Of a stretch of DNA of 64,000 bases, positions 1 through 8,533 are shown piece after piece. The notes beneath the pieces were generated by a model. That model ran no database searches. It saw nothing but the letters and a program-made list of their open reading frames with translations, and was not told where the DNA came from. Numbering within the stretch: position 1 is the stretch's first letter; the number at the start of each line of letters is the position of its first letter. Location: assembly GCF_011759585.1 (NCBI RefSeq), contig NZ_JAAOYV010000002.1, forward strand, positions 679,510 to 743,509, read 5' to 3'. The translations under genes were made by a program, and so were the position numbers. The stretch is from Frigoribacterium endophyticum (lineage in GTDB: Bacteria > Actinomycetota > Actinomycetes > Actinomycetales > Microbacteriaceae).

Positions 1-682
<682 letters not shown>

Positions 683-719
683 TTACTCGTCCCTCCCGGA
701 CGTCATGAAGCAGAGGTAC

Positions 720-746
720 TTGGCACTCACCTGCGGCGAGTGCCAG
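720..746. promoter_or_regulatory. CIRCE operator, proximal copy
   Basis: TTGGCACTC, nine bases, GAGTGCCAG. This matches the CIRCE consensus TTAGCACTC-N9-GAGTGCTAA, the HrcA heat-shock repressor site. It lies over the predicted transcription start of groL. Confidence 0.95.
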
Positions 747-750
747 AGCG

Positions 751-779
751 ATTCTGGCACTCCCACCTTGTGAGTGCAA
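751..779 (-). promoter_or_regulatory. groL promoter (-35/-10)
   Basis: On the minus strand TTGCAC (774-779), a 17-bp spacer and CAGAAT (751-756) form a sigma-70-type promoter pointing at groL. Both hexamers overlap the distal CIRCE copy, so bound repressor would block polymerase. Confidence 0.7.
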
Positions 780-780
780 G
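754..780. promoter_or_regulatory. CIRCE operator, distal copy
   Basis: CTGGCACTC, nine bases, GAGTGCAAG. This second CIRCE palindrome starts seven bases after the proximal copy ends and covers the -35 and -10 hexamers of groL. Confidence 0.92.
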
Positions 781-816
781 CCGTCCGGGCAGGCCCACGG
801 CGAGCCCCCGGACGTG

Positions 817-851
817 ACGACGCCGCCCGCCCCGGGGGCGGACGGCGTCGT
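817..851 (-). terminator. Hairpin terminator after the cold-shock gene
   Basis: ACGACGCCG (817-825) pairs with CGGCGTCGT (843-851), and the inner CCGCCCC/GGGGCGG extends the stem almost to the tip. It lies 33 bp past the stop of the cold-shock gene and ahead of the groL promoter. No U-run follows, as is usual at this GC content. Confidence 0.75.
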
Positions 852-883
852 GACGGAGAGGCCGAGGGGCCGAGGGGCGGGGC

Positions 884-1087
884 TCAGGCGAGCCGCACCG
901 ACTCCGCCTGCGGCCCCTTGCTCCCGGTGCCCACCTCGAAGACGACCGCCTGGCCCTCCTCGAGCACCTTGTAGCCGCTCATGTCGATGGCCGAGTAGTG
1001 CACGAAGACGTCCTGCCCGCCTCCCTCGACCGTGATGAAGCCGAAGCCCTTCTCCGCGTTGAACCACTTGACGGTCCCGTGTGCCAT
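884..1087 (-). CDS. cspA: Cold-shock protein, CspA family
   Basis: A 67-residue single-domain cold-shock protein that binds single-stranded RNA/DNA and acts as an RNA chaperone in the cytoplasm. The two nucleic-acid-binding motifs are intact: RNP1 KGFGFI (residues 13-18) and RNP2 VFVHY (27-31). Length matches the family (65-70). The ATG at 1087 has AAGGGGAGC eight bases upstream; a longer in-frame extension (to 1162) has no comparable site and no family similarity. A strong hairpin follows the stop, so it is probably monocistronic. Confidence 0.97.
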   Translation of the reverse strand: MAHGTVKWFNAEKGFGFITVEGGGQDVFVHYSAIDMSGYKVLEEGQAVVFEVGTGSKGPQAESVRLA

Positions 1088-1399
1088 GGTGCTGCTCCCC
1101 TTGCTGTGTTCGTACGGCGGCCGGTCGGTGCCGGGGCCGGGTCGACGCAGTGGCCTGCGCACCCGAACGGTGCAGCCTCGCTCGTTCGGGGCGGGGCGGG
1201 CGGGCCGTAGGGGGCGACCAAGACCAGATGCTAGTGCGGCCCCCGGCGCCGATGACAGCCCCGAAGGCCGCAGAACGAACCCGCGGGCGCCCGTCGGCCC
1301 GATCCTTTACACGCCCGAAACAGAAGGGGCACGAGGAGGCCCCCGAGGAGGCGCGGAGCGGGGCCCGGCCCCGGTCGCGTCGACCCCCGCGCTCGCCCG
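1088..1399. other. Intergenic region upstream of the cold-shock gene
   Basis: 312 bp without a convincing gene. It must hold the cold-shock promoter and probably a long 5' leader, as is common for csp genes, but I cannot fix -35/-10 hexamers. A GC-rich segment near 1340-1375 contains one GGAGGCGCG copy; there is no clear hairpin. Confidence 0.5.
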
Positions 1400-2032
1400 C
1401 TACGACGAGAAGTCGGTGCCGAGCACGACGGTGATGGTCGCCCCCGGGAAGGCCGTGCTCTGCTGCGTCGCGTCGATGCCGAGCGACTCGGCGACGCCGA
1501 GCGCGGCCGCGCGGTCGGCGGCCGTGGCGTAGTAGACGGTGGAGGTGGCGGAGCGCTCGGGCGCGTTGCCCTGGCTGCCGACCGTCCAGCCGTCGGTGTC
1601 GAGAGTCGTCGCGGCCCGCCCGGCGAGGCCGCTCGTCGTCGTCGCGTTGAGCACGGCGATCGTCGTCGAGGCGGGCACGTCGGAGGGGTCGGCGGCGGTG
1701 GCCGTCGGGGTCGGCGTCACGGCGGGCGTCTCGCCGGCGGCGTCGGTCGACCCGTCGGTCGAGGCCCCGTCGCCGTCGGTCGCCTCGTCGGACGGCTCGG
1801 TCGTCGCGTCGCCGGCCTCGGCCGAGCTGCTCGCGCTGGGGGCCACGAACTGGAAGCTGTCGTTGAGGACGCCCAGGGCGACCACCCCGGCGCCGACGAG
1901 GAGGCCGGTGGCGAGGGCCGCCCAGGCGACGACCACCCAGCCGCGCCCCCGGCGGGGCTCGGAGCGGTGCGCCCCGACCCTCTCCAGGTCGCGGGGCACC
2001 TCGTCGAAACGGTCGCGGGGGTACTTCGGCAT
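1400..2032 (-). CDS. LytR C-terminal-domain membrane protein
   Basis: A 210-residue bitopic membrane protein of unknown role. A basic cytoplasmic N-terminus (1-31) is followed by one membrane helix (about 32-54), an extracellular Ser/Thr/Asp/Pro-rich linker (about 62-120) and a LytR_C domain (about 121-208) beginning ASTTIAVLNATTTSGLAGRA. LytR_C domains occur fused to LCP cell-wall ligases or alone, as here, so a cell-envelope role is inferred. The ATG at 2032 has GGAGACC close upstream. It ends next to the cold-shock gene and follows DUF3263 by 20 bp on the same strand, so the two probably form one transcript. Confidence 0.85.
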   Translation of the reverse strand: MPKYPRDRFDEVPRDLERVGAHRSEPRRGRGWVVVAWAALATGLLVGAGVVALGVLNDSFQFVAPSASSSAEAGDATTEPSDEATDGDGASTDGSTDAAGETPAVTPTPTATAADPSDVPASTTIAVLNATTTSGLAGRAATTLDTDGWTVGSQGNAPERSATSTVYYATAADRAAALGVAESLGIDATQQSTAFPGATITVVLGTDFSS

Positions 2033-2052
2033 GGTCTCCGTGGTCTTCCGGG

Positions 2053-2346
2053 TCAGCGGGGCGTGGGCCCGAACGAACGGTCGGCGCGGGCCCGGGCGCG
2101 CTGGTCGCGCAGGCGCTGCAGGCGACCGACCACCAGGGGCGCGTAGGCCAGTGCAGCAGGTCGGTCGATGAGCGAGTTGAGCAACTGCTGATAGCGCGCG
2201 ACGCCGAGCCCGAGCTCTCTCCGGATCAGCGCCTCCTTCTGGCCCGGCGTGGCCGGCGGCGACTGCTCCAGGTCGAGGATCGCGCGGTCGAGGGTCGACA
2301 ACGCGCCCGCGCGCACGCCGGTGCCCCTGCTGCCCTCGTCGGTCAC
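2053..2346 (-). CDS. DUF3263 family protein
   Basis: A 97-residue actinobacterial protein of unknown function. The core (about 20-75: LDRAILDLE, then PGQKEALIRRELG, then RYQQLLNSL) matches what I know of DUF3263, a small all-helical domain resembling a helix-turn-helix. GTG start at 2346, preceded by GAGAGGGCGGGAC. It lies 20 bp upstream of the LytR_C gene on the same strand, an arrangement often seen in Microbacteriaceae. A DNA- or protein-binding role is only inferred from the fold. Confidence 0.85.
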   Translation of the reverse strand: MTDEGSRGTGVRAGALSTLDRAILDLEQSPPATPGQKEALIRRELGLGVARYQQLLNSLIDRPAALAYAPLVVGRLQRLRDQRARARADRSFGPTPR

Positions 2347-2423
2347 GTCCCGCCCTCTCGATCCTGGTCACCATAACGTCGGGGCGGGCCGTGACCGGGG
2401 AGGCGGGGCGCGGTTCGGCCCGT

Positions 2424-3410
2424 TCAGCCGACGGTCGTGAGGCGGGTGCCGTGGGCGTCGCCGACGGCGAGCGGCCGCCCGTCGAGCGCGAGCACCGCGA
2501 AGGCCGACGTGCGCTCGACGAGGGCCGGGTCGACGGCCCTGATGTCGTCGAGCAGGCCGATCCGCTCGTACGAGACCCAGGTGGCGCCGAGCCCCCGGAC
2601 CGTGTCGACGAACTGCTGTCGTCGTCTGCCCGGCAGGTAGACGAGCGTGCCGGTCGAGACGACGACGAGACGTGCGTCGGCGGGCGCCGTCGCCGCGAGG
2701 GCCTCGAGGTCGTCGACGGCGTCGCCGCGGGCGACCCGGGGAGGCGCGGTGCGGGCGAGCGCGACCGCCCGCTCGAGCAGGTCGGCCCGCTCCGTCGCCC
2801 CCGGCGGCAGCAGCGCACGCAGCCAGGCGACGGCCGCGTCGTCGCGGACGTCGACGGGGTCGAGGTCGAGCCCGGCGCGCCAGACCACCTCCGGCAGCTC
2901 GACCGCGCCGAGACCGGTGCCCGCTCCGCCGGGTGCGGCGTCACCACGGCCGTCCGTCACGTCCAGCGTCAGCTTCACGGGGCTCTGCGGGTCGCCCCAG
3001 CGGACGTCGCCCGCGCGGTACGAGACGAGGTCGGGCAGGAGGCAGAGGCCGGCCGAGGCCCCCACCTCGAGCAGCGCGACCGGCTCGTCGAGGCGGCCCA
3101 GGGCGAGCGAGACCGGGCCGCTCCGGCGCAGGTCGTTCGTCTGCACGGAGCGTCGCCCGAGCTCCGCGACCACGGCGTCGGCGTGGTCGAGGAGCCAGCT
3201 CCGGAGGCGCGGCCAGGGCCCCGGGGGCGCGCCCAGCCACCGGCACGTCGCGAGCACCAGGACGGGCTGGCGCCGCGACTCCGGCGCCCTCTCGACGACG
3301 GCCAGCGCGGCCTCGTCGGCGGCGAGGCCGGCGGCCAGCTCGGCCCAGCCGGGCGACCCCTCGGCGGCGGCCTGCGCCGAGTAGGCGAGGAAGCGGTCGG
3401 CGAGCGTCAC
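2424..3410 (-). CDS. DUF2332 family protein
   Basis: A 328-residue cytoplasmic protein that looks like DUF2332, an actinobacterial family of unknown function. Conserved-looking segments are VQTNDLRRSGPV and LLEVGASAGLCLLPDLVSY, the latter resembling a nucleotide/SAM-binding loop, and a C-terminal VVSTGTLVYLPGRRRQQF; a methyltransferase-like fold is inferred. I place the start at GTG 3410 because TAGACT (3418-3423) lies exactly 7 nt upstream, the leaderless pattern common in this window. An in-frame GTG at 3434 would add eight residues but would contain that box. It is divergent from msrB. Confidence 0.85.
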   Translation of the reverse strand: MTLADRFLAYSAQAAAEGSPGWAELAAGLAADEAALAVVERAPESRRQPVLVLATCRWLGAPPGPWPRLRSWLLDHADAVVAELGRRSVQTNDLRRSGPVSLALGRLDEPVALLEVGASAGLCLLPDLVSYRAGDVRWGDPQSPVKLTLDVTDGRGDAAPGGAGTGLGAVELPEVVWRAGLDLDPVDVRDDAAVAWLRALLPPGATERADLLERAVALARTAPPRVARGDAVDDLEALAATAPADARLVVVSTGTLVYLPGRRRQQFVDTVRGLGATWVSYERIGLLDDIRAVDPALVERTSAFAVLALDGRPLAVGDAHGTRLTTVG

Positions 3411-3417
3411 GGGCCCG

Positions 3418-3423
3418 AGTCTA
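3418..3423 (-). promoter_or_regulatory. -10 box, leaderless type, for the DUF2332 gene
   Basis: TAGACT on the minus strand, 7 nt before the GTG at 3410; decides the start codon. Confidence 0.6.
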
Positions 3424-3511
3424 GGGAGGGCCACGGGGGCGTCACCCGGGGAATGGGGCTCAGCGAGGCAGTGTTGGATGGGGAGTCCCCGAACGTGTCA
3501 GGAGTGCACCC

Positions 3512-3949
3512 ATGACCAACGACAACAGCACGTACAAGGTCGAGAAGACCGACGAAGAATGGCGCCGCGAGCTCACCCCGGAGGAGTACTCGGTGCTCCG
3601 CCAGGCCGCTACGGAGCGCCCGTGGACGGGCGAGCTGCTCGACGAGGAGCGCGCCGGCACGTACGCCTGTGCCGCCTGCGGCGCCGAGCTCTTCAAGAGC
3701 GGCACCAAGTTCGACAGCGGCTGCGGCTGGCCGAGCTTCTACGAGTCCGTCCGGCCCGACGCGGTCGACCTGATCGAGGACTCCAGCCTCGGCATGGTCC
3801 GCACCGAGGTCCGCTGCGCGAACTGCGGCTCGCACCTCGGCCACGTCTTCCCCGACGGCTTCGGCACCCCGACCGGCGACCGCTACTGCATGAACTCGAT
3901 CTCGCTGTCGTTCACCGAGGGCGACGCCGCCTCGACGGACTCGAAGTGA
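3512..3949 (+). CDS. msrB: Peptide-methionine (R)-S-oxide reductase MsrB
   Basis: Reduces the R-epimer of methionine sulfoxide in proteins, a cytoplasmic oxidative-damage repair step usually driven by thioredoxin. The 145-residue protein has two zinc-ligand pairs (C53xxC56 and C102xxC105), a candidate resolving Cys71 in SGCGWPSF, and the catalytic Cys126 in RYCMNS, so it is the cysteine rather than the selenocysteine form. Length is typical. The ATG at 3512 has AGGAGTG seven bases upstream. Its stop overlaps the GTG of the next gene (GTGA), so the two are translationally coupled. Confidence 0.98.
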   Translation: MTNDNSTYKVEKTDEEWRRELTPEEYSVLRQAATERPWTGELLDEERAGTYACAACGAELFKSGTKFDSGCGWPSFYESVRPDAVDLIEDSSLGMVRTEVRCANCGSHLGHVFPDGFGTPTGDRYCMNSISLSFTEGDAASTDSK

Positions 3950-4500
3950 CCGGCGTCGCCGACGCTGCCCGTCGGCGACGGTCACGGTCGAAGGTCACCG
4001 ACGAGGCCCCGACGCGCGAGCAGCTGCTCAGCTACGTCGAGGCCGCGTCGACGGTGGCCGACCACTCGGGCCTGCACCCGTGGCGCCTGGTCGAGCTGCG
4101 CGGCGACGACCGCCGCGTGATCGGCCGGTCGCTGTCGGCGGCGACCGGGGCGGACGAGAAGTCGACCCGCAAGGCGGAGGAGAAGTCGCTCCGCGCGCCG
4201 CTCGTCATCGCGGTGGTGTCGTCGCCGGTGGAGAGCCGGAAGGTGCCCGAGTGGGAGCAGGAGTCGGTCGCCTCGGGCGTCGCCCACCTGCTCTCGCTCG
4301 TGCTCGACGACGAGGGCTGGGGCGTGATCTGGAAGACCGGGTCGGAGACCCGGCACCCGGTCGTGCAGGCCGCCCACGGGCTGACGGGCGACGAGAAGCT
4401 CCTGGGGTGGCTGTACGTGGGAGGCCACGGCGAGCGCGAGGCGAAGCCCCGCCGCCTGCTCGACCCGGCCGACTTCGTCAGGCCGCTGACCGCGGACTGA
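3946..4500 (+). CDS. Nitroreductase-family protein
   Basis: A 184-residue protein of the FMN-dependent nitroreductase superfamily. The N-terminal half carries the family helix ([21 protein letters not shown], then [10 protein letters not shown]), followed by [16 protein letters not shown] and, near the C-terminus, [10 protein letters not shown] and LLGWLYVGG, the usual flavin-pocket and dimer segments. The substrate is unknown. The GTG start at 3946 overlaps the msrB stop by four bases and no independent ribosome site is needed. Pairing with msrB suggests a redox or stress role, which is inference. Confidence 0.88.
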   Translation: MTGVADAARRRRSRSKVTDEAPTREQLLSYVEAASTVADHSGLHPWRLVELRGDDRRVIGRSLSAATGADEKSTRKAEEKSLRAPLVIAVVSSPVESRKVPEWEQESVASGVAHLLSLVLDDEGWGVIWKTGSETRHPVVQAAHGLTGDEKLLGWLYVGGHGEREAKPRRLLDPADFVRPLTAD

Positions 4501-4509
4501 CGGCGGCCG

Positions 4510-4692
4510 CTACCAGGTGCGGCGGCTGTTGCCCAAGACGGTCATCGGGATGCCGAACGAGGCCGTCATCAGCACGATGCCGGCGAAGAAGACGAGCGCG
4601 TTGGGCTCGCCCGAGCCGAACGAGTAGGCGAAGAGCGCGAAGCTCACGAAGAGCAGGACGATCGATCCGATCGCGGTCAGGATGTTGGTCAT
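4510..4692 (-). CDS. Small two-helix membrane protein
   Basis: A 60-residue protein predicted to be almost wholly membrane-embedded: helix one about residues 4-25 (ILTAIGSIVLLFVSFALFAY), a short polar turn containing GSGEPN, helix two about 32-54. I do not recognise a family. The ATG at 4692 is preceded by GAGGAGCC, a strong ribosome site, which supports a real gene. It is convergent with the nitroreductase gene, 9 bp between stops. Confidence 0.75.
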   Translation of the reverse strand: MTNILTAIGSIVLLFVSFALFAYSFGSGEPNALVFFAGIVLMTASFGIPMTVLGNSRRTW

Positions 4693-4845
4693 GGTGGCTC
4701 CTCGTCGTCACGGGCGGTGGCGCGCGGCCGACGCCGCCCGTCTACTTCACCACGTCGCCGTCGCCCGCGCCAATCCTGCGCCGAGCCTCGGCGGCGCCCC
4801 GCACCGCCCGCGACGGGCGCCGTGATCGGTAGGATGGCCGAGCCC

Positions 4846-4919
4846 GCCGCCTTGGCGCAGTCCGGTAGCGCAGTGCTCTTGTAAAGCGAAGGTCGTCGGT
4901 TCGAATCCGACAGGCGGCT
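4846..4919 (+). tRNA. tRNA-Thr (anticodon TGT)
   Basis: A cloverleaf can be drawn: acceptor GCCGCCT (4846-4852) with AGGCGGC (4912-4918) plus discriminator T; D-stem GCGC/GCGC; anticodon loop CTTGTAA with TGT at 4880-4882; T-arm GTCGG-TTCGAAT-CCGAC. The lower end of the anticodon stem has a mismatch (G27-A43) and a wobble pair. CCA is not encoded. It reads ACA threonine codons, rare at this GC content. A hairpin terminator follows at once. Confidence 0.93.
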
Positions 4920-4924
4920 CCCCC

Positions 4925-4957
4925 GGCCCCGTGCCCGCCCTCCGGCGGCACGGGGCC
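4925..4957 (+). terminator. Terminator after tRNA-Thr
   Basis: GGCCCCGTGCCcGCC (4925-4939) pairs with GGCGGCACGGGGCC (4944-4957), one bulged C, four-base loop. It starts six bases after the tRNA. Confidence 0.8.
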
Positions 4958-5267
4958 TCCCTCGTCCCCGCCCGGATCCCGCCCCCCTCTGACGCCCGCT
5001 CCGGCCCGACTCGGTCGACGACCGGGGTACAGCGATGCCGACAGACCCCGTCGCGCACCCCCGCGCGAGGGCGACCCGAGCTGGGGCTGACGGCCCCCGG
5101 CGGCACGGAGCACGCTGGGAGCACGCCAGGGACCCGACCTCCCCGGCGTGAGCTCCGCCCCCGGCCCGTCGTCGCGACCCGCTCCTCCCGAGCCCCGCGA
5201 CCCGGTCCACCCGCTCGACGCGCACCCGCTTGCCCTTCCCACACGCCACGGAAGGGTCCACCACGCC
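4958..5267. other. Intergenic region before the secreted GH16-like gene
   Basis: About 310 bp with no gene I can support. It should contain the promoter and leader of the downstream secreted protein, but I can name no hexamers. GGAAGGG at 5250-5256 serves as its ribosome site. Confidence 0.45.
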
Positions 5268-6686
5268 ATGAACACCCGTCACCACCGCCGGGGCATCCCG
5301 GTCGTCGCCGCCGTCACGGCGGGCCTCGTCGTCGCCACCGGCCTCGTCGCGGCGAGCACGGCCAGCGCATCGGCCGCCACCACGACCCTCGACGCGGCCG
5401 CCGCCTCCACCACCCTGGTCACCGGCGACCTGCCCGGCTGGAAGCAGGTGCTGAGAGACGACTTCAGCACGCCGCTCGCCGCCGGCTCCTTCCCCGGGCC
5501 GTACGCGTCGCAGTGGATGACGTACGACGGGTTCCCCGACACGTGGAAGATCGGCGCCTACGACGCCGACACCCTCTCGGTCAGCGGCGGGCTGCTCGAC
5601 ATGCACCTGCACACGGGCGCCGACGGGGTGCCGCGGTCGGCCGCGCCGATCCCGCTCGTGAACGGGCAGTGGGGCGGCCAGACCTACGGGCGCTACTCGG
5701 TGCGCATGCGCGCCGACGCCCTCCCGGGCTACGGCACGGCCTTCCTGCTCTGGGACGACGAGAACGTGTGGGCCAACGGCGAGATCAACTTCCCCGAGGG
5801 CGGGCTCGACGGCACCACCCACGCCTACAACCACCAGCTCGGCACCCCGTGGAACAACGACCTCGTGCACGACACGGGAGTCTCGTACCAGGCCTGGCAC
5901 ACCTACACGATCGACTGGACGCCGGGGCGCATCAGCTACCTGCTCGACGGCGTCACGGTCGCGACGACCACGACGAACGTCCCCCGCACGCCGATGCACT
6001 GGGTGCTGCAGACGGCGACGGACGGCACGAAGCCGGCCGCGTCGGTCGACGGCCACCTGCAGATCGACTGGGTGTCGCAGTACTCCTACGCACCGTCGAC
6101 CGCGACCAGCGCACCGGTGACCGCGCCCGCACCGGCACCGGCTCCGAAGCCCACGCCCACGCCGACTCCCGCGCCCGCCCCGACTCCCGCGCCCGCCCCG
6201 AAGCCGACCCCCGCTCCGGCGCCGGCCCCCAAGGCCCTGACGACCACGACCCCGACGGTCAGGGGCGACGTCAAGGTGGGCTCCACCCTGCGGGCGAGCG
6301 CCGACGGCTGGACCCCGGGCACGGCGGTCACCTGGTCGTGGCGGGTCGACGGCACCCCGGTGCCCGGCGCGACCGGCAGCACCTTCCGGGTCAGGGCCGG
6401 CGACATCGACCGTCGCGTCACCGTCGTGGCGACGGGGTCGGCGGCCGGCTACACCACCGCCTCCCGCACCTCCGCGTCGCTGCTGGTGCTCCCGACGACG
6501 TACTTCAGCTGCGGCGCCCTGAACTCCGAGCACCCCGCCGGCGTCGCGAAGAGCACCAGCGCCCGCGACCAGGTGGGCACGCGGACCCTCGCCCAGCCCG
6601 CCGGCACGACCGTCTCGGCGACCGTCTACGCCGCGAACTCGAGGCTCGACGTCGACCGCGACGGCCTGGTCTGCGAGCGACGCTGA
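5268..6686 (+). CDS. Secreted GH16-like protein with Ig-like and Excalibur domains
   Basis: A 472-residue exported protein. A signal peptide (1-37, cleavage near ASASA) is followed by a concanavalin-fold GH16-like domain (about 55-275), a Pro/Ala/Thr/Lys linker (about 284-324), an Ig-like repeat (about 325-408) and a C-terminal Excalibur motif DVDRDGLVCE (461-470) with a calcium-binding DxDxDG. GH16 enzymes cut beta-1,3/1,4-glucans using ExDxxE; here the strand reads GEINFPE (E172, N174, E177), so both carboxylates are kept but the middle Asp is Asn. Activity is therefore uncertain; it could be a slow enzyme or a glycan-binding protein. ATG chosen for the ribosome site and signal peptide. Confidence 0.88.
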   Translation: MNTRHHRRGIPVVAAVTAGLVVATGLVAASTASASAATTTLDAAAASTTLVTGDLPGWKQVLRDDFSTPLAAGSFPGPYASQWMTYDGFPDTWKIGAYDADTLSVSGGLLDMHLHTGADGVPRSAAPIPLVNGQWGGQTYGRYSVRMRADALPGYGTAFLLWDDENVWANGEINFPEGGLDGTTHAYNHQLGTPWNNDLVHDTGVSYQAWHTYTIDWTPGRISYLLDGVTVATTTTNVPRTPMHWVLQTATDGTKPAASVDGHLQIDWVSQYSYAPSTATSAPVTAPAPAPAPKPTPTPTPAPAPTPAPAPKPTPAPAPAPKALTTTTPTVRGDVKVGSTLRASADGWTPGTAVTWSWRVDGTPVPGATGSTFRVRAGDIDRRVTVVATGSAAGYTTASRTSASLLVLPTTYFSCGALNSEHPAGVAKSTSARDQVGTRTLAQPAGTTVSATVYAANSRLDVDRDGLVCERR

Positions 6687-6705
6687 CCGGCGCTCGCCCG
6701 GGGCG

Positions 6706-7224
6706 CTAGCCCTCGAGCTCGCGCAGCAGGGCCGGGAGGCCCCGCAGCAGGGCGTCCCGCTCGTCGCCGTCGAGGCCCGCGATCATCGCGGCCTCGGCGG
6801 CGACCTGCACGTCGAGGGCCTCGGCGAGCCGTCGGCGCCCCGGCTCCGTCGGCACGACCAGCCAGCCGCGGCCGTCGGCCGGGTTGGCCTCCCGGGCCAC
6901 GAGCCCGGCGTCGAGCAGCACGCGGAGGCGCTTGGTGACGGCGGGCGCCGACAGCAGCGTCTCGTCGGCCAGGGCCGTCGGGGTCAGGGGCGCGTCGTGG
7001 CGGACGAGCGCGGCGAGCACGTCGAAGTCGGCCCGCCCGAGCCCCAGGTCGCGCAGCAGCTCGTCGCTGCGCCGCTGGATCAGGCGGCCCAGGCGCGTCA
7101 CGCGGCCGACGACGAGCAGCGGCGACACGTCGAGGTCGGGCCGGAGGCGCCGCCAGCGGTCGTGGACGCGCTCGATCGCGTCGGGTGGGGCGGTGTCGGC
7201 GCGGGCGGGGTCGGCGGGGCTCAC
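6706..7224 (-). CDS. MarR-family regulator
   Basis: A 172-residue winged-helix repressor of the MarR family. The DNA-binding region (about 60-130) includes LGRADFDVLAALVRHDAPLT, TALADETLLSAPAVTKRLRV and the wing NPADGRGWLV. It is divergent from the FUSC gene, and two copies of the palindrome TTCACNNGTGAA lie between the two starts, so it probably represses the exporter and itself. Start GTG 7224: TACCCT (7231-7236) is 6 nt upstream, the leaderless pattern; an earlier in-frame start at 7269 would run through the operators. Confidence 0.9.
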   Translation of the reverse strand: MSPADPARADTAPPDAIERVHDRWRRLRPDLDVSPLLVVGRVTRLGRLIQRRSDELLRDLGLGRADFDVLAALVRHDAPLTPTALADETLLSAPAVTKRLRVLLDAGLVAREANPADGRGWLVVPTEPGRRRLAEALDVQVAAEAAMIAGLDGDERDALLRGLPALLRELEG

Positions 7225-7230
7225 GCGTCG

Positions 7231-7236
7231 AGGGTA
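7231..7236 (-). promoter_or_regulatory. -10 box, leaderless type, for marR
   Basis: TACCCT on the minus strand, 6 nt before the GTG at 7224. It lies beside the operator at 7244-7255, fitting autorepression. Confidence 0.6.
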
Positions 7237-7243
7237 CCGGTGG

Positions 7244-7285
7244 TTCACGGGTAAACTACCGACGACCATCTATTTCACCCGTGAA
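7244..7285. promoter_or_regulatory. Twin MarR operators
   Basis: TTCACGGGTAAA (7244-7255) and TTCACCCGTGAA (7274-7285) are two copies of the palindrome TTCAC-NN-GTGAA, the second perfect, centres 30 bp apart (about three helical turns). They sit in the marR/FUSC divergent region. Confidence 0.75.
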
Positions 7286-7327
7286 GCAGTTCGACGACGA
7301 ACGCCCACCGTCGTCGAGAGGACCCCC

Positions 7328-8533
7328 GTGGCACCGTCCCGCCCCGAGCCCGCCGCCAGCCCTGCCCCCGGGGCTCCCGCCTCCCCCGCTCCTTCCGCTG
7401 CCCCGCCCGCCCCGGCCGCCCGCCCGGCAGTGCTCCCCCGCCCCCGCGACTTCGTGCGCCTCGGCCCGCACGACGGCGCCCACGTGCCGGCCGCGCGGGT
7501 GGCCGTCAGCGTCGTGCTCCCGCTCGCCGTGCTCGCGGCCACGGGCCACCTCGCCTGGGCGCCCTACGCCGTGTTCGGCGCCTTCGCGTCCGCCTTCGGC
7601 CGCGGGCTGCCCGTGGGCCCGCGGCTGCGGATGCAGCTCGAGGCCGGGGCCGTCCTCGTCGCCTGCGTGGTGCTCGGCGCCGTGCTCTCGACGAGCGGGG
7701 CCGACGTCGTGCTCGTCGTGGTCGTCATCGCGGCGGTCGCGGGCGTCGGGTCGCTGATCGCCGACGTGCGGCGGTGGGCTCCCCCGGGGCCCCTCTTCCC
7801 CGTCTTCGGGCTCGGCGTGTGCGCGTTCCTGCCCGCCGCCTCCTCGTCCGTGGGCGTCGCCGCGGTGGTCGCCCCGGCCAGCCTGCTCGTGGCGCTGGCG
7901 GCGTCGGCGGCCGTGCTGCTGCTGCCCTCCGGCCGACGGCGCGACCGGGCTGCGCGCACCCGTGCGGTGGCGACCGCCCCGGCCCTCGACCGTCGTCGGG
8001 CGCTCCTGCACGCCGCGGTCTGCCTCGTCGGCAGCCTGGCGGCGGGCCTCGTCAGCGTCGGGCTGGGCTTCGAGAGCCCGTACTGGGCGATGGTGTCGGC
8101 GGTCGTGCCGGTGGTCGGCCGGGCCACGTCGACCCAGCTCGTGCGCGCTGGGCACCGGCTCGTCGGCACGCTGCTCGGCGTGGGCGTCGCGGCCGCGCTG
8201 CTGGCGCTCCGCCCCGGGGAGGTCGGCCTGATCGTCGCCTTCGGCGTGCTGCAGTTCGCCGCCGAGCTCGTCGTCGCCCGCAACTACGGGCTGACCCTGC
8301 TGTTCATCACGCCGATGGCCCTGGGCATGCGGGCCCTGGCCGGGCCGGTCGACATCGCGCCCCTGGTCGTCTGGCGGGCCGTCGACACCGGCGTGGGCGT
8401 CGGCGTGGCCGTGCTGCTGCTGCTGGCGACGCACCGGCTGCGGCGGGCCGCCCTGCCGCCGGCGGCTGCGCCGGTCGCGGCGACGACGGCGGGGACGGCT
8501 GCTCCCGGCCCGGCGTCGAGTCGGGCGAGCTAG
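7328..8533 (+). CDS. FUSC-family membrane transporter (putative exporter)
   Basis: A 401-residue inner-membrane protein of the fusaric-acid-resistance/aromatic-acid exporter type. A Pro/Ala-rich cytoplasmic N-terminus (about 40 residues) is followed by two blocks of hydrophobic helices, split by a basic loop (SGRRRDRAARTR, about residue 205); the second block carries FESPYWAMVSAVVPV, a typical FUSC segment. The substrate is unknown. The GTG at 7328 has GAGAGG six bases upstream. It is divergent from marR with twin operators between, so induction by a small molecule sensed by MarR is likely. Confidence 0.88.
   Translation: MAPSRPEPAASPAPGAPASPAPSAAPPAPAARPAVLPRPRDFVRLGPHDGAHVPAARVAVSVVLPLAVLAATGHLAWAPYAVFGAFASAFGRGLPVGPRLRMQLEAGAVLVACVVLGAVLSTSGADVVLVVVVIAAVAGVGSLIADVRRWAPPGPLFPVFGLGVCAFLPAASSSVGVAAVVAPASLLVALAASAAVLLLPSGRRRDRAARTRAVATAPALDRRRALLHAAVCLVGSLAAGLVSVGLGFESPYWAMVSAVVPVVGRATSTQLVRAGHRLVGTLLGVGVAAALLALRPGEVGLIVAFGVLQFAAELVVARNYGLTLLFITPMALGMRALAGPVDIAPLVVWRAVDTGVGVGVAVLLLLATHRLRRAALPPAAAPVAATTAGTAAPGPASSRAS

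Noticed and set aside
2391-3515. A 374-codon frame on the plus strand
   Set aside because: It is opposite DUF2332, Arg/Glu/Gly-rich, and has no family resemblance.
4846-4957. tRNA-Thr as an integration site
   Set aside because: No integrase and no repeated copy of the tRNA 3' end is visible; the tRNA is followed directly by its terminator.
4689-6533. A 614-codon frame on the minus strand
   Set aside because: It runs antisense through the GH16-like gene, the tRNA and its terminator; composition is low-complexity.
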